DNA of 5,355 nt from an uncultured Oscillospiraceae bacterium (GTDB lineage: Bacteria; Bacillota; Clostridia; Oscillospirales; Oscillospiraceae), in the NCBI GenBank assembly GCA_904398675.1, contig CAJFPI010000016.1:1-5355 (forward strand). The letters run 5' to 3'. Below are positions 1-5,299 of the stretch, piece by piece; positions within the stretch are counted from its first letter, which is position 1, and every line of letters begins with the position of its first letter. The position numbers and the translations under genes were made by a program. The notes below the pieces were generated by a model. It worked only from the letters and a program-made list of their open reading frames with translations, was not told the origin of the DNA and ran no database searches.

Positions 1-789
1 AGCAAGATCCGCCAGTGGTTCAAGAAGGAGCGGCGGGACGAGAACATCGCCAACGGCCGCAGCGCCTTTGAGGCCGAGCTCAAGCACGCGGGCATCTCCA
101 TGAGCGCCGTGGTGGCGCCGGAGGTGCTGGAGCGGGTGCTCAAGCCCACCAGTTTCAACACCCTGGAGGAGATGTACGCCGCCATCGGCTACGGCGGCTA
201 CACCGCACAGAAGGCGGTCCACCGGTTCCGGGACGAGCTGGCCGCCCAGCAGCGGGCGGAGAAGGCGGCCGCCGCCGAGGCGGCCAAGTCCGTGGAGAAG
301 AACCCAAAGCCCCCGGCCCCCAAGCGCACCCGAAGCGAGAAGGGCATCATTGTGGAGGGCCTCTCCAACTGCCTGGTGAAATTTGCCAAGTGCTGCACCC
401 CGGTGCCCGGGGACGACATCATTGGCTTTATCACCCGGGGCTACGGCGTCAGCGTCCACCGCAAGGACTGCCCCAACGCCTCCCCGGAGCACCAGCGGGA
501 GGAGCCGGGGCGGTGGATCACTGTCAGCTGGGGAGAGGACATCAACCTCAGCTACTCCACCGCGCTGGAGGTGGTGTGCAAGGACCGCAACAACCTGCTG
601 GTGGACATCTCCACAGCCCTCTCCACCTGCAAGGTGGGCGTGGCGGGCATGAACGTCCGCACCACCAGCGATGGATTCGCCATCTTCTATGTGACTATCA
701 ACGTGGCTGACCGGGCCCAGCTGGATCAGGTCATGGGCAAGATTCGCAACATCCCCGATGTGATCCAGGTGACGCGGACGGCCTCCTGA
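1..789 (+). CDS. relA: Bifunctional (p)ppGpp synthetase/hydrolase, C-terminal part (5' end outside window)
   Basis: This is the regulatory C-terminal portion (262 residues visible) of a long RelA/SpoT-family enzyme, which makes and degrades the alarmone (p)ppGpp in the cytoplasm and senses uncharged tRNA on stalled ribosomes. Reading begins in frame at base 1 with SKIRQWFKKERRDENI, typical of the end of the TGS domain. A helical region follows, then an Ala/Lys/Pro-rich linker (about visible residues 80-115). The zinc-finger domain (about 116-160) has the CCTPVPGD motif and HRKDCPN, with candidate zinc ligands C131, C132, H153 and C157. A C-terminal ACT domain (about 188-262) starts near ALEVVCKDRNNLL and ends in DVIQVTRTAS. 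The hydrolase and synthetase domains lie upstream of the window, so whether both activities are intact cannot be judged. Family members are about 730 residues long. The ATG at 100 is internal, since homology continues upstream of it. In Firmicutes this gene usually sits directly before dtd; here a small gene intervenes. Confidence 0.97.
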   Translation, partial: SKIRQWFKKERRDENIANGRSAFEAELKHAGISMSAVVAPEVLERVLKPTSFNTLEEMYAAIGYGGYTAQKAVHRFRDELAAQQRAEKAAAAEAAKSVEKNPKPPAPKRTRSEKGIIVEGLSNCLVKFAKCCTPVPGDDIIGFITRGYGVSVHRKDCPNASPEHQREEPGRWITVSWGEDINLSYSTALEVVCKDRNNLLVDISTALSTCKVGVAGMNVRTTSDGFAIFYVTINVADRAQLDQVMGKIRNIPDVIQVTRTAS

Positions 790-834
790 CAGCCCGCTAC
801 GGCAGAAAAGGGTCCCTGCTCCTATGACTTTTCC

Positions 835-843
835 AAAAGGAGG
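835..843 (+). promoter_or_regulatory. Strong Shine-Dalgarno of the 68-residue gene
   Basis: AAAAGGAGG is a near-perfect complement to the 16S rRNA tail and lies 9 bases before the ATG at 853. This is the main evidence that the short open frame downstream is a translated gene and not chance. The rest of the 63-base gap after rel (790-834) shows no convincing promoter or terminator. Confidence 0.8.
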
Positions 844-852
844 ATCATCAAA

Positions 853-1059
853 ATGCTGTTTCAGTTTCTCGCTGTTCTCTTGGCATGGACATGGCCGATC
901 TGGGCCTTTGTGTTCGTCTTTTGCCTGGTAACCGCTATTTCCCGCTCCGTCCGGGAAAGCAGCGACGGACGGGATAAAAATGCCACTTTGTTCACCTTTT
1001 GGGCGGCTTTGTCCCTGGCGGTGATCCTGGGAGGCACGCTCTCCCTGGTGGTTCTCTAG
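853..1059 (+). CDS. Small hypothetical membrane protein (68 aa, two hydrophobic segments)
   Basis: I do not recognise a family. The protein has two hydrophobic stretches, about residues 2-29 (rich in Leu, Phe, Trp, Val) and 46-68. They are joined by a short polar loop containing R31, R34, R40, K42 and several acidic residues. By the positive-inside rule this suggests a hairpin in the cytoplasmic membrane with the loop in the cytoplasm and both ends outside; this is inference. There is no cleavable signal peptide, Cys pair or other motif. The start is supported by AAAAGGAGG 9 bases upstream. Third codon positions are visibly less GC-biased than in neighbouring genes (21 of 68 codons end in A or T), partly because of the hydrophobic codons and perhaps because the gene arrived recently. 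It lies between rel and dtd, which are normally adjacent. It could be a lineage-specific small membrane protein; no function can be assigned. Confidence 0.72.
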   Translation: MLFQFLAVLLAWTWPIWAFVFVFCLVTAISRSVRESSDGRDKNATLFTFWAALSLAVILGGTLSLVVL

Positions 1060-1063
1060 GCAA

Positions 1064-1087
1064 GTCATTCGTTGACTTTCGAATGGC
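1064..1087. repeat. Inverted repeat (possible operator or RNA hairpin) upstream of dtd
   Basis: CATTCG (1066-1071) and CGAATG (1080-1085) are perfect inverted copies separated by the 8 bases TTGACTTT. In RNA the stem can grow to 8 pairs by a U-G wobble (1065/1086) and a G-C pair (1064/1087). The loop contains the -35-like TTGACT, so the repeat could be a protein-binding operator over a promoter. It is not a typical terminator, because the stem is weak and no T-run follows. Visible in sequence; function is inference. Confidence 0.4.
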
Positions 1088-1100
1088 GCGGAAACATGTT
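1072..1100 (+). promoter_or_regulatory. Possible sigma-A-type promoter for dtd
   Basis: TTGACT (1072-1077, five of six matches to TTGACA) is followed after exactly 17 bases by CATGTT (1095-1100), which matches TATAAT at three positions including the important second and last bases. It sits in the AT-richer gap before dtd and would give a short 5' leader. The -10 box is poor, so this is only a candidate; dtd could equally be read through from rel. Confidence 0.3.
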
Positions 1101-1124
1101 GAAATTTGAAAAAGGTTGTGAAAT

Positions 1125-1568
1125 ATGCGAGCAGTTGTAACAAGAGTTTCCTCCGCCGCGGTGACCGTCGCCGGAGAGACCGTGGGGGAGATCGGGCGGG
1201 GCTATCTGGTCCTTCTGGGCGTGGCCCCGGAGGACACGGAGGACATTGCCCGGAAACTGGCGGACAAGATCTGCAATCTCCGGGTTTTCGAGGATGAAAA
1301 CGAAAAAATGAACCTGAATCTGGAGCAGGTGGGGGGGAGCCTTCTGGTGGTGAGCCAGTTCACCCTCTTTGCCGACACCTCCTCCCGTCGCCCGGGCTTT
1401 ACCGGCGCGGCAAGGCCCGACGTGGCCATTCCCCTCTACGAGTGCTTTATGGCCCGCTGCCGGGAGAGGGGGTTCCGGGTAGAGCACGGCAAATTCGGAG
1501 CCAGCATGCAGGTGTCCTCGGTAAACGACGGCCCGGTGACCATTCTGTTTGATACGGAAAAAAACTAG
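1125..1568 (+). CDS. dtd: D-aminoacyl-tRNA deacylase (DTD)
   Basis: DTD hydrolyses the ester bond of D-amino acids (and glycine) mischarged onto tRNA, recycling the tRNA and keeping D-residues out of proteins. It acts in the cytoplasm as a homodimer. The 147-residue length is standard. The N-terminus MRAVVTRVSSAAVTV is typical, SQFTLFADT (residues 77-85) is the first active-site motif, and NDGPVT (134-139) carries the Gly-cisPro pair (G136-P137) that gives chiral selectivity. All key motifs are intact. One small departure is Ser127 in FGASMQV, where many relatives have FGADMQV. The ATG at 1125 is preceded by AAAGG (1111-1115) with 9-base spacing. The gene is downstream of rel, as in Bacillus and many Clostridia. 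A decayed fragment resembling its own 3' end lies 120 bases after its stop codon. Confidence 0.97.
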   Translation: MRAVVTRVSSAAVTVAGETVGEIGRGYLVLLGVAPEDTEDIARKLADKICNLRVFEDENEKMNLNLEQVGGSLLVVSQFTLFADTSSRRPGFTGAARPDVAIPLYECFMARCRERGFRVEHGKFGASMQVSSVNDGPVTILFDTEKN

Positions 1569-1594
1569 GATCCGCCGTCCGGGCACATGGCTGC

Positions 1595-1633
1595 TCCGGC
1601 GCCCCGGCGCGCCGGGACCTGCCGCAGGCGGCA
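1595..1633. repeat. Two adjacent GC-rich hairpins / palindrome after dtd
   Basis: CCGGCGC (1596-1602) can pair with GCGCCGG (1609-1615) across a 6-base loop, with an added T-G wobble at 1595/1616. The same stretch contains a perfect 14-base palindrome, CCCGGCGCGCCGGG (1603-1616). A second small stem, TGCCG (1620-1624) with CGGCA (1629-1633), follows at once. No T-run comes after either, so a standard intrinsic terminator is not supported. They could pause RNA polymerase or protect an mRNA end, or simply reflect GC-rich non-coding DNA. Confidence 0.4.
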
Positions 1634-1651
1634 TTCACCTGAGGATGCCCC

Positions 1652-1768
1652 ATCCGGCGGGACCCCCGCAGGGCATTTGAAACGGACAAGCAGGTATCGT
1701 CGGCCAACGGCGTTCCTGTGACCATTTTTATTTGACGCCGCCGGCAGAAAACAGGAGATCCGGCGGGA
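1652..1768. repeat. 11-base direct repeats flanking the dtd-like remnant
   Basis: ATCCGGCGGGA occurs at 1652-1662 and again at 1758-1768. The two copies bracket the dtd-like fragment, and the last base of the second copy is the first base of the AAAGGAG ribosome binding site of the next gene. They could be traces of a recombination event, or chance in GC-rich sequence. Confidence 0.35.
1676..1739 (+). pseudogene. Decayed fragment resembling the 3' end of a dtd gene
   Basis: Translated from 1676 this reads FETDKQVSSANGVPVTIFI and then stops. From Gln onward, 9 of 12 residues match the end of the upstream Dtd (QVSSVNDGPVTI), and 28 of 36 bases match without gaps (1691-1726 against 1509-1544). 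Removing one base in the run ATTTTTATTTGAC restores Phe-Asp, as in Dtd (LFD), so the fragment looks frameshifted. The catalytic Gly-Pro is lost (Val-Pro). Several differences fall at synonymous third positions, and TDK is two single-base changes from the common ADM. This suggests derivation from a separate, diverged dtd and not a fresh copy. No start codon, ribosome binding site or upstream dtd homology is visible (an in-frame stop lies at 1640-1642), so it is not a working gene. The short length leaves some chance of coincidence. Confidence 0.55.
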
Positions 1769-1783
1769 AAGGAGCGAACTCCT

Positions 1784-2392
1784 ATGATTTTACAATCCAA
1801 GGTTGTGGGCCCTATCGAGACCAACTGCTACCTCCTGGGGGACGAGGGAAAGGGCGTCTGTGTCCTGGTGGACCCCGGCGCCGACGCCCCCGCCCTTTTA
1901 AAATGGGTGGCGGACAGCGGCCTTACCCTGGAGGCAGTCTTTTTGACCCACGGCCACTATGACCACCGGGACGCCCTGCCGGCGCTGCTGGAGGCATATC
2001 CGGGCCTGACTGTCTATATTCATGAAAAGGAGCGGCTGCAGCCGGGCCTGCCGGACCGCTACTTTTACAGCGGCCCCTGCCGGACCTGGGCGGAGGGGGA
2101 CAAGATACCGGTGGGAGATCTCACCGTGGAGGTGCTGGAGACCCCAGGCCACACCGCCGGCAGCGTTGTTCTGCTGGTGGAGGACGTCATGCTGGCGGGC
2201 GACACTCTCTTTGCAGGCTCCTGCGGCCGCTGCGATCTGCCCGGCGGCGGCATGCTGGCCATGTTCCAGTCCCTCCGGCGGCTGGGCCTGCTGGCGAAAA
2301 ACTACCGGGTCTTCCCCGGCCACGGCCCCGCCACCACTCTGGACGCCGAGCGGCGCAATAACCCCTATATGCGCCAGGCACTGCAGCTATGA
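1784..2392 (+). CDS. MBL-fold metallohydrolase, glyoxalase II-like
   Basis: This 202-residue cytoplasmic protein belongs to the metallo-beta-lactamase superfamily, in the short YcbL/YqgX-like group related to hydroxyacylglutathione hydrolase. Metal-binding motifs are complete: THGHYDH (H56, H58, D60, H61), PGHTAGS (H123), AGDTLF (D140) and FPGHG (H180), so a two-metal hydrolase centre is expected. ETNCYLL near the N-terminus and GRCDLPGG (148-155) are also typical. It lacks the longer C-terminal domain of true glyoxalase II, so the substrate is uncertain; a thioester or related small molecule is a guess. The ATG at 1784 has AAAGGAG (1768-1774) 9 bases upstream. Its stop overlaps the hemZ start in ATGA, indicating co-translation. 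Genes of this type lie beside dtd and hemZ in many Firmicutes. Confidence 0.93.
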   Translation: MILQSKVVGPIETNCYLLGDEGKGVCVLVDPGADAPALLKWVADSGLTLEAVFLTHGHYDHRDALPALLEAYPGLTVYIHEKERLQPGLPDRYFYSGPCRTWAEGDKIPVGDLTVEVLETPGHTAGSVVLLVEDVMLAGDTLFAGSCGRCDLPGGGMLAMFQSLRRLGLLAKNYRVFPGHGPATTLDAERRNNPYMRQALQL

Positions 2393-3867
2393 GACTAATT
2401 TTGATTGGACACGACTGCCGCTACGCCATTGAGCAGAGCCTGTTGGCCTTTTTCCCCCAGGAGCGGCCTGTCTATGAGGGGGAGGGGGAGCCCTGGGCCC
2501 AGGTCAAGCTGATGGAGGGCCCCCGGTATCACACCGCCGTCACCACCATCGCCATGGACGGAAGGCGGACCCGGGGCTCTGCCCGGGCAGAGCTGAAGGC
2601 CATTGCCGATCCCTATGAGCGGGAGCGGGAGCAGCAGAAGATTTTAAAGCTCAGCTTTTTCAAGGCCGCCTCCGCCCTCACCGGGACCGTCCCCCCCTGG
2701 GGCGCCCTCACCGGCATCCGTCCGGCCAAGCTGGCCGCCCGGTTTCTCTCCCAGGGCCACAGCCGCCGGGAGACGGACCGCATCCTCCGGGACACCTACT
2801 TTGTCTCCCCGGTGCGGCGGCGGCTGTGCCTGGACGCGGCGGAAACAGCCCTCCGGGCCGACGCGGATCTGGAGGAGCGGGATATCTCCCTCTATGTGGG
2901 GATCCCCTTCTGCCCCACCCGCTGCGCCTACTGCAGCTTTGTCAGCAACAGCGTAGAGAAATCCTTCCACCTGGTGGAGCCCTTCCTGGAGACGCTGGGA
3001 CGGGAGATCGCCTCCGCCGGGGAGCTGGTGGAGCGGCTGGGGCTGCGCATCAAGTCCTTCTATATGGGCGGCGGCACCCCCACCACCCTCTCCGCCGGGC
3101 AGATGGACCGGCTGCTGGGGCAGCTGGAGGACCACTTCGACCTCTCCCACCTGGTGGAACGGACGGTGGAGGCCGGGCGGCCGGACACCATTACCCGGGA
3201 AAAGCTGGAGGTGCTCCGCGCCCACGGCGTGGACCGCATCAGCGTCAACCCCCAGACCATGGAGGACCACGTCCTCCGGGCCATCGGGCGGCGGCACACG
3301 GCGGCGGATATCGAGGCCACTATGGAAATCGTGGCGGCGGTAGGATTTCCCCATGTAAATATGGACCTGATTGCCGGCCTCCCCGAGGACACGGCGGAGG
3401 GATTTCAGCGGAGCCTCCGCCGGGTGATGGATTTCGGCACAGATAATCTCACCATCCACACGCTGAGCCTCAAAAAGGGCAGCCGCATCACCCTGGAGGG
3501 GACGCGCAGCCCCTCGGTGGAGGAGGTGGCGGCCATGCTGGACTACGCCGATCCCACCCTCCGGGCCGCCGGGTTTTCCCCCTACTACCTCTACCGGCAG
3601 AAATATCAGTCCGGCAGCTTTGAAAATGTGGGCTGGTGCAGGGTCGGGGGCGAGGGCTGGTACAACATCTATATCATGGAGGAGCTCCACGGCATCCTCA
3701 GCCTGGGCGGCGGCGGCTCCACCAAGATGGTGGACCGGCGCGCGGACCGCATCGAGCGGGCCTTCAATCTGAAATATCCCCTGGAATATATCCAGCGGCC
3801 GGAAAAAATCGCGGAGAATCAACAGGCATTTTTCGCCTTTTATGATACTATGTTGAAAGGTAAGTGA
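2389..3867 (+). CDS. hemZ: Radical SAM protein HemZ (coproporphyrinogen dehydrogenase-like)
   Basis: This 492-residue protein is a HemZ-type member of the HemN-related radical SAM enzymes. These use a 4Fe-4S cluster and S-adenosylmethionine; HemZ is named for oxygen-independent oxidative decarboxylation of coproporphyrinogen III in haem synthesis. An N-terminal HemZ-specific region (about 1-160) includes GALTGIRPAKLA. The radical SAM core carries CPTRCAYC (C175, C179, C182) and YMGGGTPT (GGGTPT at 227-232), followed by EAGRPDTIT, RISVNPQTM and MDLIAGLPED. The C-terminal part has YLYRQKYQSGSFENVGW and NIYIMEELHGILSLGGGG. These features separate it from HemW. The start overlaps the previous stop (ATGA) and no good ribosome binding site precedes it (only CAGG about 10 bases away), so translation probably depends on ribosomes finishing the MBL gene. 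Whether the organism makes haem cannot be told here; the true substrate may differ. Confidence 0.94.
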   Translation: MRLILIGHDCRYAIEQSLLAFFPQERPVYEGEGEPWAQVKLMEGPRYHTAVTTIAMDGRRTRGSARAELKAIADPYEREREQQKILKLSFFKAASALTGTVPPWGALTGIRPAKLAARFLSQGHSRRETDRILRDTYFVSPVRRRLCLDAAETALRADADLEERDISLYVGIPFCPTRCAYCSFVSNSVEKSFHLVEPFLETLGREIASAGELVERLGLRIKSFYMGGGTPTTLSAGQMDRLLGQLEDHFDLSHLVERTVEAGRPDTITREKLEVLRAHGVDRISVNPQTMEDHVLRAIGRRHTAADIEATMEIVAAVGFPHVNMDLIAGLPEDTAEGFQRSLRRVMDFGTDNLTIHTLSLKKGSRITLEGTRSPSVEEVAAMLDYADPTLRAAGFSPYYLYRQKYQSGSFENVGWCRVGGEGWYNIYIMEELHGILSLGGGGSTKMVDRRADRIERAFNLKYPLEYIQRPEKIAENQQAFFAFYDTMLKGK

Positions 3868-3871
3868 AACC

Positions 3872-4810
3872 ATGGCCTATTCCCTGACAAAAATCAACGA
3901 CGCCGTCCGCTCGGACCCAAAGGGGTTTGTGGCGGAATGTGACGCGGACTTCAACAAGAAGATCGACCGGGCCGCCCAGAAAATCGCGGAAAACCACACC
4001 CGCTCCCGCATCGTGCTGCTGTCCGGCCCCTCCGGCAGCGGGAAGACCACCACCTCCAAAAAGATCCAGGCCCGGCTGGAGGAGATGGGTATTCAGGCCC
4101 ACGCGGTGGAGATGGACAACTATTTCCAGACCGTGGACCCGGACACCGCCCCCCGCAACCGGGACGGCCAAATCGACTACGAGTCCCCCTTCTGCCTGGA
4201 CATGGACCTGCTCAACCGGCACTTCAAGATGCTGGACCAGGGGGAGACCATCCACATCCCCAAGTTTGAGTTCGCCCGGCAGATGCGCTCCGGCGTCATG
4301 AGCAGCCCCCTCAGGCTGGGGAAGGACGAAATCGCCATTTTTGAGGGCATCCACGCCCTCAACGACATCATCACCGGTAAGAACCCCAACGCCACCAAGC
4401 TCTATATCTCCGCCCGCAGCAATGTGGTCGACGACGAGGGCGGGGTGGCTTTCAAAGGCACCTGGATGCGCCTGGCCCGCCGCACCGTGCGGGACGCCAA
4501 GTTCCGCGCCTGGGAGCCCAAGGTGACCATGAAGATGTGGAGCAGCGTGCGCCGGGGGGAAAAGCTCTATATCTCCCCCTTTAAGGACAACGCCGACATC
4601 ATGTTCGACAGCTCCCTGCCCTATGAGGTCAGCGCCATCAAATCCCACGCCCTGCCCCTTTTTGAGCAGCTGAGCCCGGAGATGGAGCGCTACGAGGAGA
4701 TCGGGCATCTGCTCCGCTCCTACCCCCTCTTTGAGACCCTGGACGACAGCTATGTCCCCGACGACTCCCTGATCCGGGAGTTTATCGGCGGCGGCATCTA
4801 CGACGATTGA
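3872..4810 (+). CDS. Uridine-kinase-like P-loop nucleoside kinase
   Basis: This 312-residue protein belongs to the phosphoribulokinase/uridine kinase family, which transfers the gamma phosphate of ATP to a (ribo)nucleoside or sugar hydroxyl. The Walker A motif is GPSGSGKTT (G52 to T60). MDNYF (81-85) probably supplies the catalytic Asp (D82), and IDYESPFCLDMDLL (101-114) matches the family's substrate-binding segment. IPKFEFARQMR (129-139) and IFEGIHALN (156-164) are further family motifs, and LARRTVRDAKFR (201-212) resembles the Arg-rich lid. The region VRRGEKLYISPFKDNADIMF (226-245) is typical of clostridial nucleoside kinases. Many of those are about 550 residues with an N-terminal ThrRS/TGS-like region; here only about 50 residues precede the P-loop. 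The start is four bases after the hemZ stop, with AAAGG (3856-3860) inside the hemZ end. The substrate is unproven; uridine is a guess. Confidence 0.9.
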   Translation: MAYSLTKINDAVRSDPKGFVAECDADFNKKIDRAAQKIAENHTRSRIVLLSGPSGSGKTTTSKKIQARLEEMGIQAHAVEMDNYFQTVDPDTAPRNRDGQIDYESPFCLDMDLLNRHFKMLDQGETIHIPKFEFARQMRSGVMSSPLRLGKDEIAIFEGIHALNDIITGKNPNATKLYISARSNVVDDEGGVAFKGTWMRLARRTVRDAKFRAWEPKVTMKMWSSVRRGEKLYISPFKDNADIMFDSSLPYEVSAIKSHALPLFEQLSPEMERYEEIGHLLRSYPLFETLDDSYVPDDSLIREFIGGGIYDD

Positions 4811-4849
4811 TTCCCACCTATCAAATCTGATTAAGGGAGGACATGCAGA

Positions 4850-5263
4850 ATGGATCAGGAAAAATGGAACGATATGTGGCAGGGCGTGGTGCGGCGGACC
4901 TGTGAGACTGCCGCCGACGTGGGCGCGGCCGCCAAGGCCGGCGCCGTCAAGGCCGGAAAGGCAGCGGAGAACGCCGTGGCCTACACCAAGGGCAAGGTGG
5001 CCATTGCCGACAGGCGCGCGGAGATCAGCCTGCAGCTGCGCCGGATCGGCGAGATGGTCTATGCCACCCACACCGGAGACCCCACCGACAGCGATAAGAT
5101 GCAGGCGGCCCTGGAGCGCATCGACGCGCTGAAGGAGGAGATCCGTGAAAAGGAGCGGGAGCTGCAGAGCATCCGCGGCGTGGTGGTCTGCCCCGGCTGC
5201 GGCAGCGCCAACGGTGTCGGCCACATCTATTGCAGCAGCTGCGGCCGGAACCTCTCCCGGTAG
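4850..5263 (+). CDS. Zinc-ribbon protein with helical/coiled-coil body (137 aa)
   Basis: Function unknown. The protein starts MDQEKWNDMW and continues with an Ala/Lys-rich, probably helical stretch (about 20-50, with repeated KAG/KAA units). A charged helix (about 51-73) follows, then a likely coiled coil (about 84-108, with KEEIREKERELQSIRG). It ends in a zinc ribbon, CPGC-X10-CSSC (C114, C117, C128, C131), followed by GRNL. The C-terminal ribbon resembles the small double-CxxC ribbons found on many Firmicutes proteins of unknown role. No signal peptide or membrane segment is visible, so it is probably cytoplasmic. The ATG at 4850 has AGGGAGG (4834-4840) at 9-base spacing; the nearby ATG at 4843 is in another frame and soon stops. 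It follows the kinase by 39 bases and precedes the flippase gene by 36. A scaffold or regulatory role is only speculation. Confidence 0.88.
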   Translation: MDQEKWNDMWQGVVRRTCETAADVGAAAKAGAVKAGKAAENAVAYTKGKVAIADRRAEISLQLRRIGEMVYATHTGDPTDSDKMQAALERIDALKEEIREKERELQSIRGVVVCPGCGSANGVGHIYCSSCGRNLSR

Positions 5264-5299
5264 GGGAGAAAATCTTTCGAGACATAAAAGAGGAGACAC

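Noticed and set aside
100..789. ATG at 100 as the start of a separate short ACT/zinc-finger protein
   Set aside because: The same frame is open from base 1, where residues match the end of the RelA/SpoT TGS domain. The gene simply runs in from outside the window.
790..852. Possible hairpin between AAAAG (806-810) and CTTTT (828-832) before the small membrane gene
   Set aside because: The stem is only five weak pairs, is not followed by a T-run and does not cover the ribosome binding site convincingly.
1065..1634. A - strand open frame of 189 codons over dtd
   Set aside because: dtd on the + strand has all family motifs, and the antisense product resembles nothing known and lacks a good start signal.
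2644..3873. A 409-codon open frame on the - strand inside hemZ
   Set aside because: It is the antisense shadow of hemZ, whose catalytic motifs are intact on the + strand. Its translation shows no recognisable motif.
4397..4576. A 15-base direct repeat (AAGCTCTATATCTCC) at 4397-4411 and 4562-4576 within the kinase
   Set aside because: Both copies encode KLYIS in two separate conserved kinase segments. Shared codon preference is a sufficient explanation.
4811..4849. Possible -10 box TATCAA (4819-4824) before the zinc-ribbon gene
   Set aside because: No -35-like sequence lies at the proper distance, and read-through from the kinase gene is simpler.
3848..5299. A 483-codon open frame on the - strand covering the kinase and zinc-ribbon genes
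   Set aside because: It is antisense to well-supported genes, has a GTG-type edge without a ribosome binding site, and its translation is a low-complexity mix of Gly, Ala, Val, Leu, His and Pro. Long antisense open frames are expected where third positions are GC-rich.
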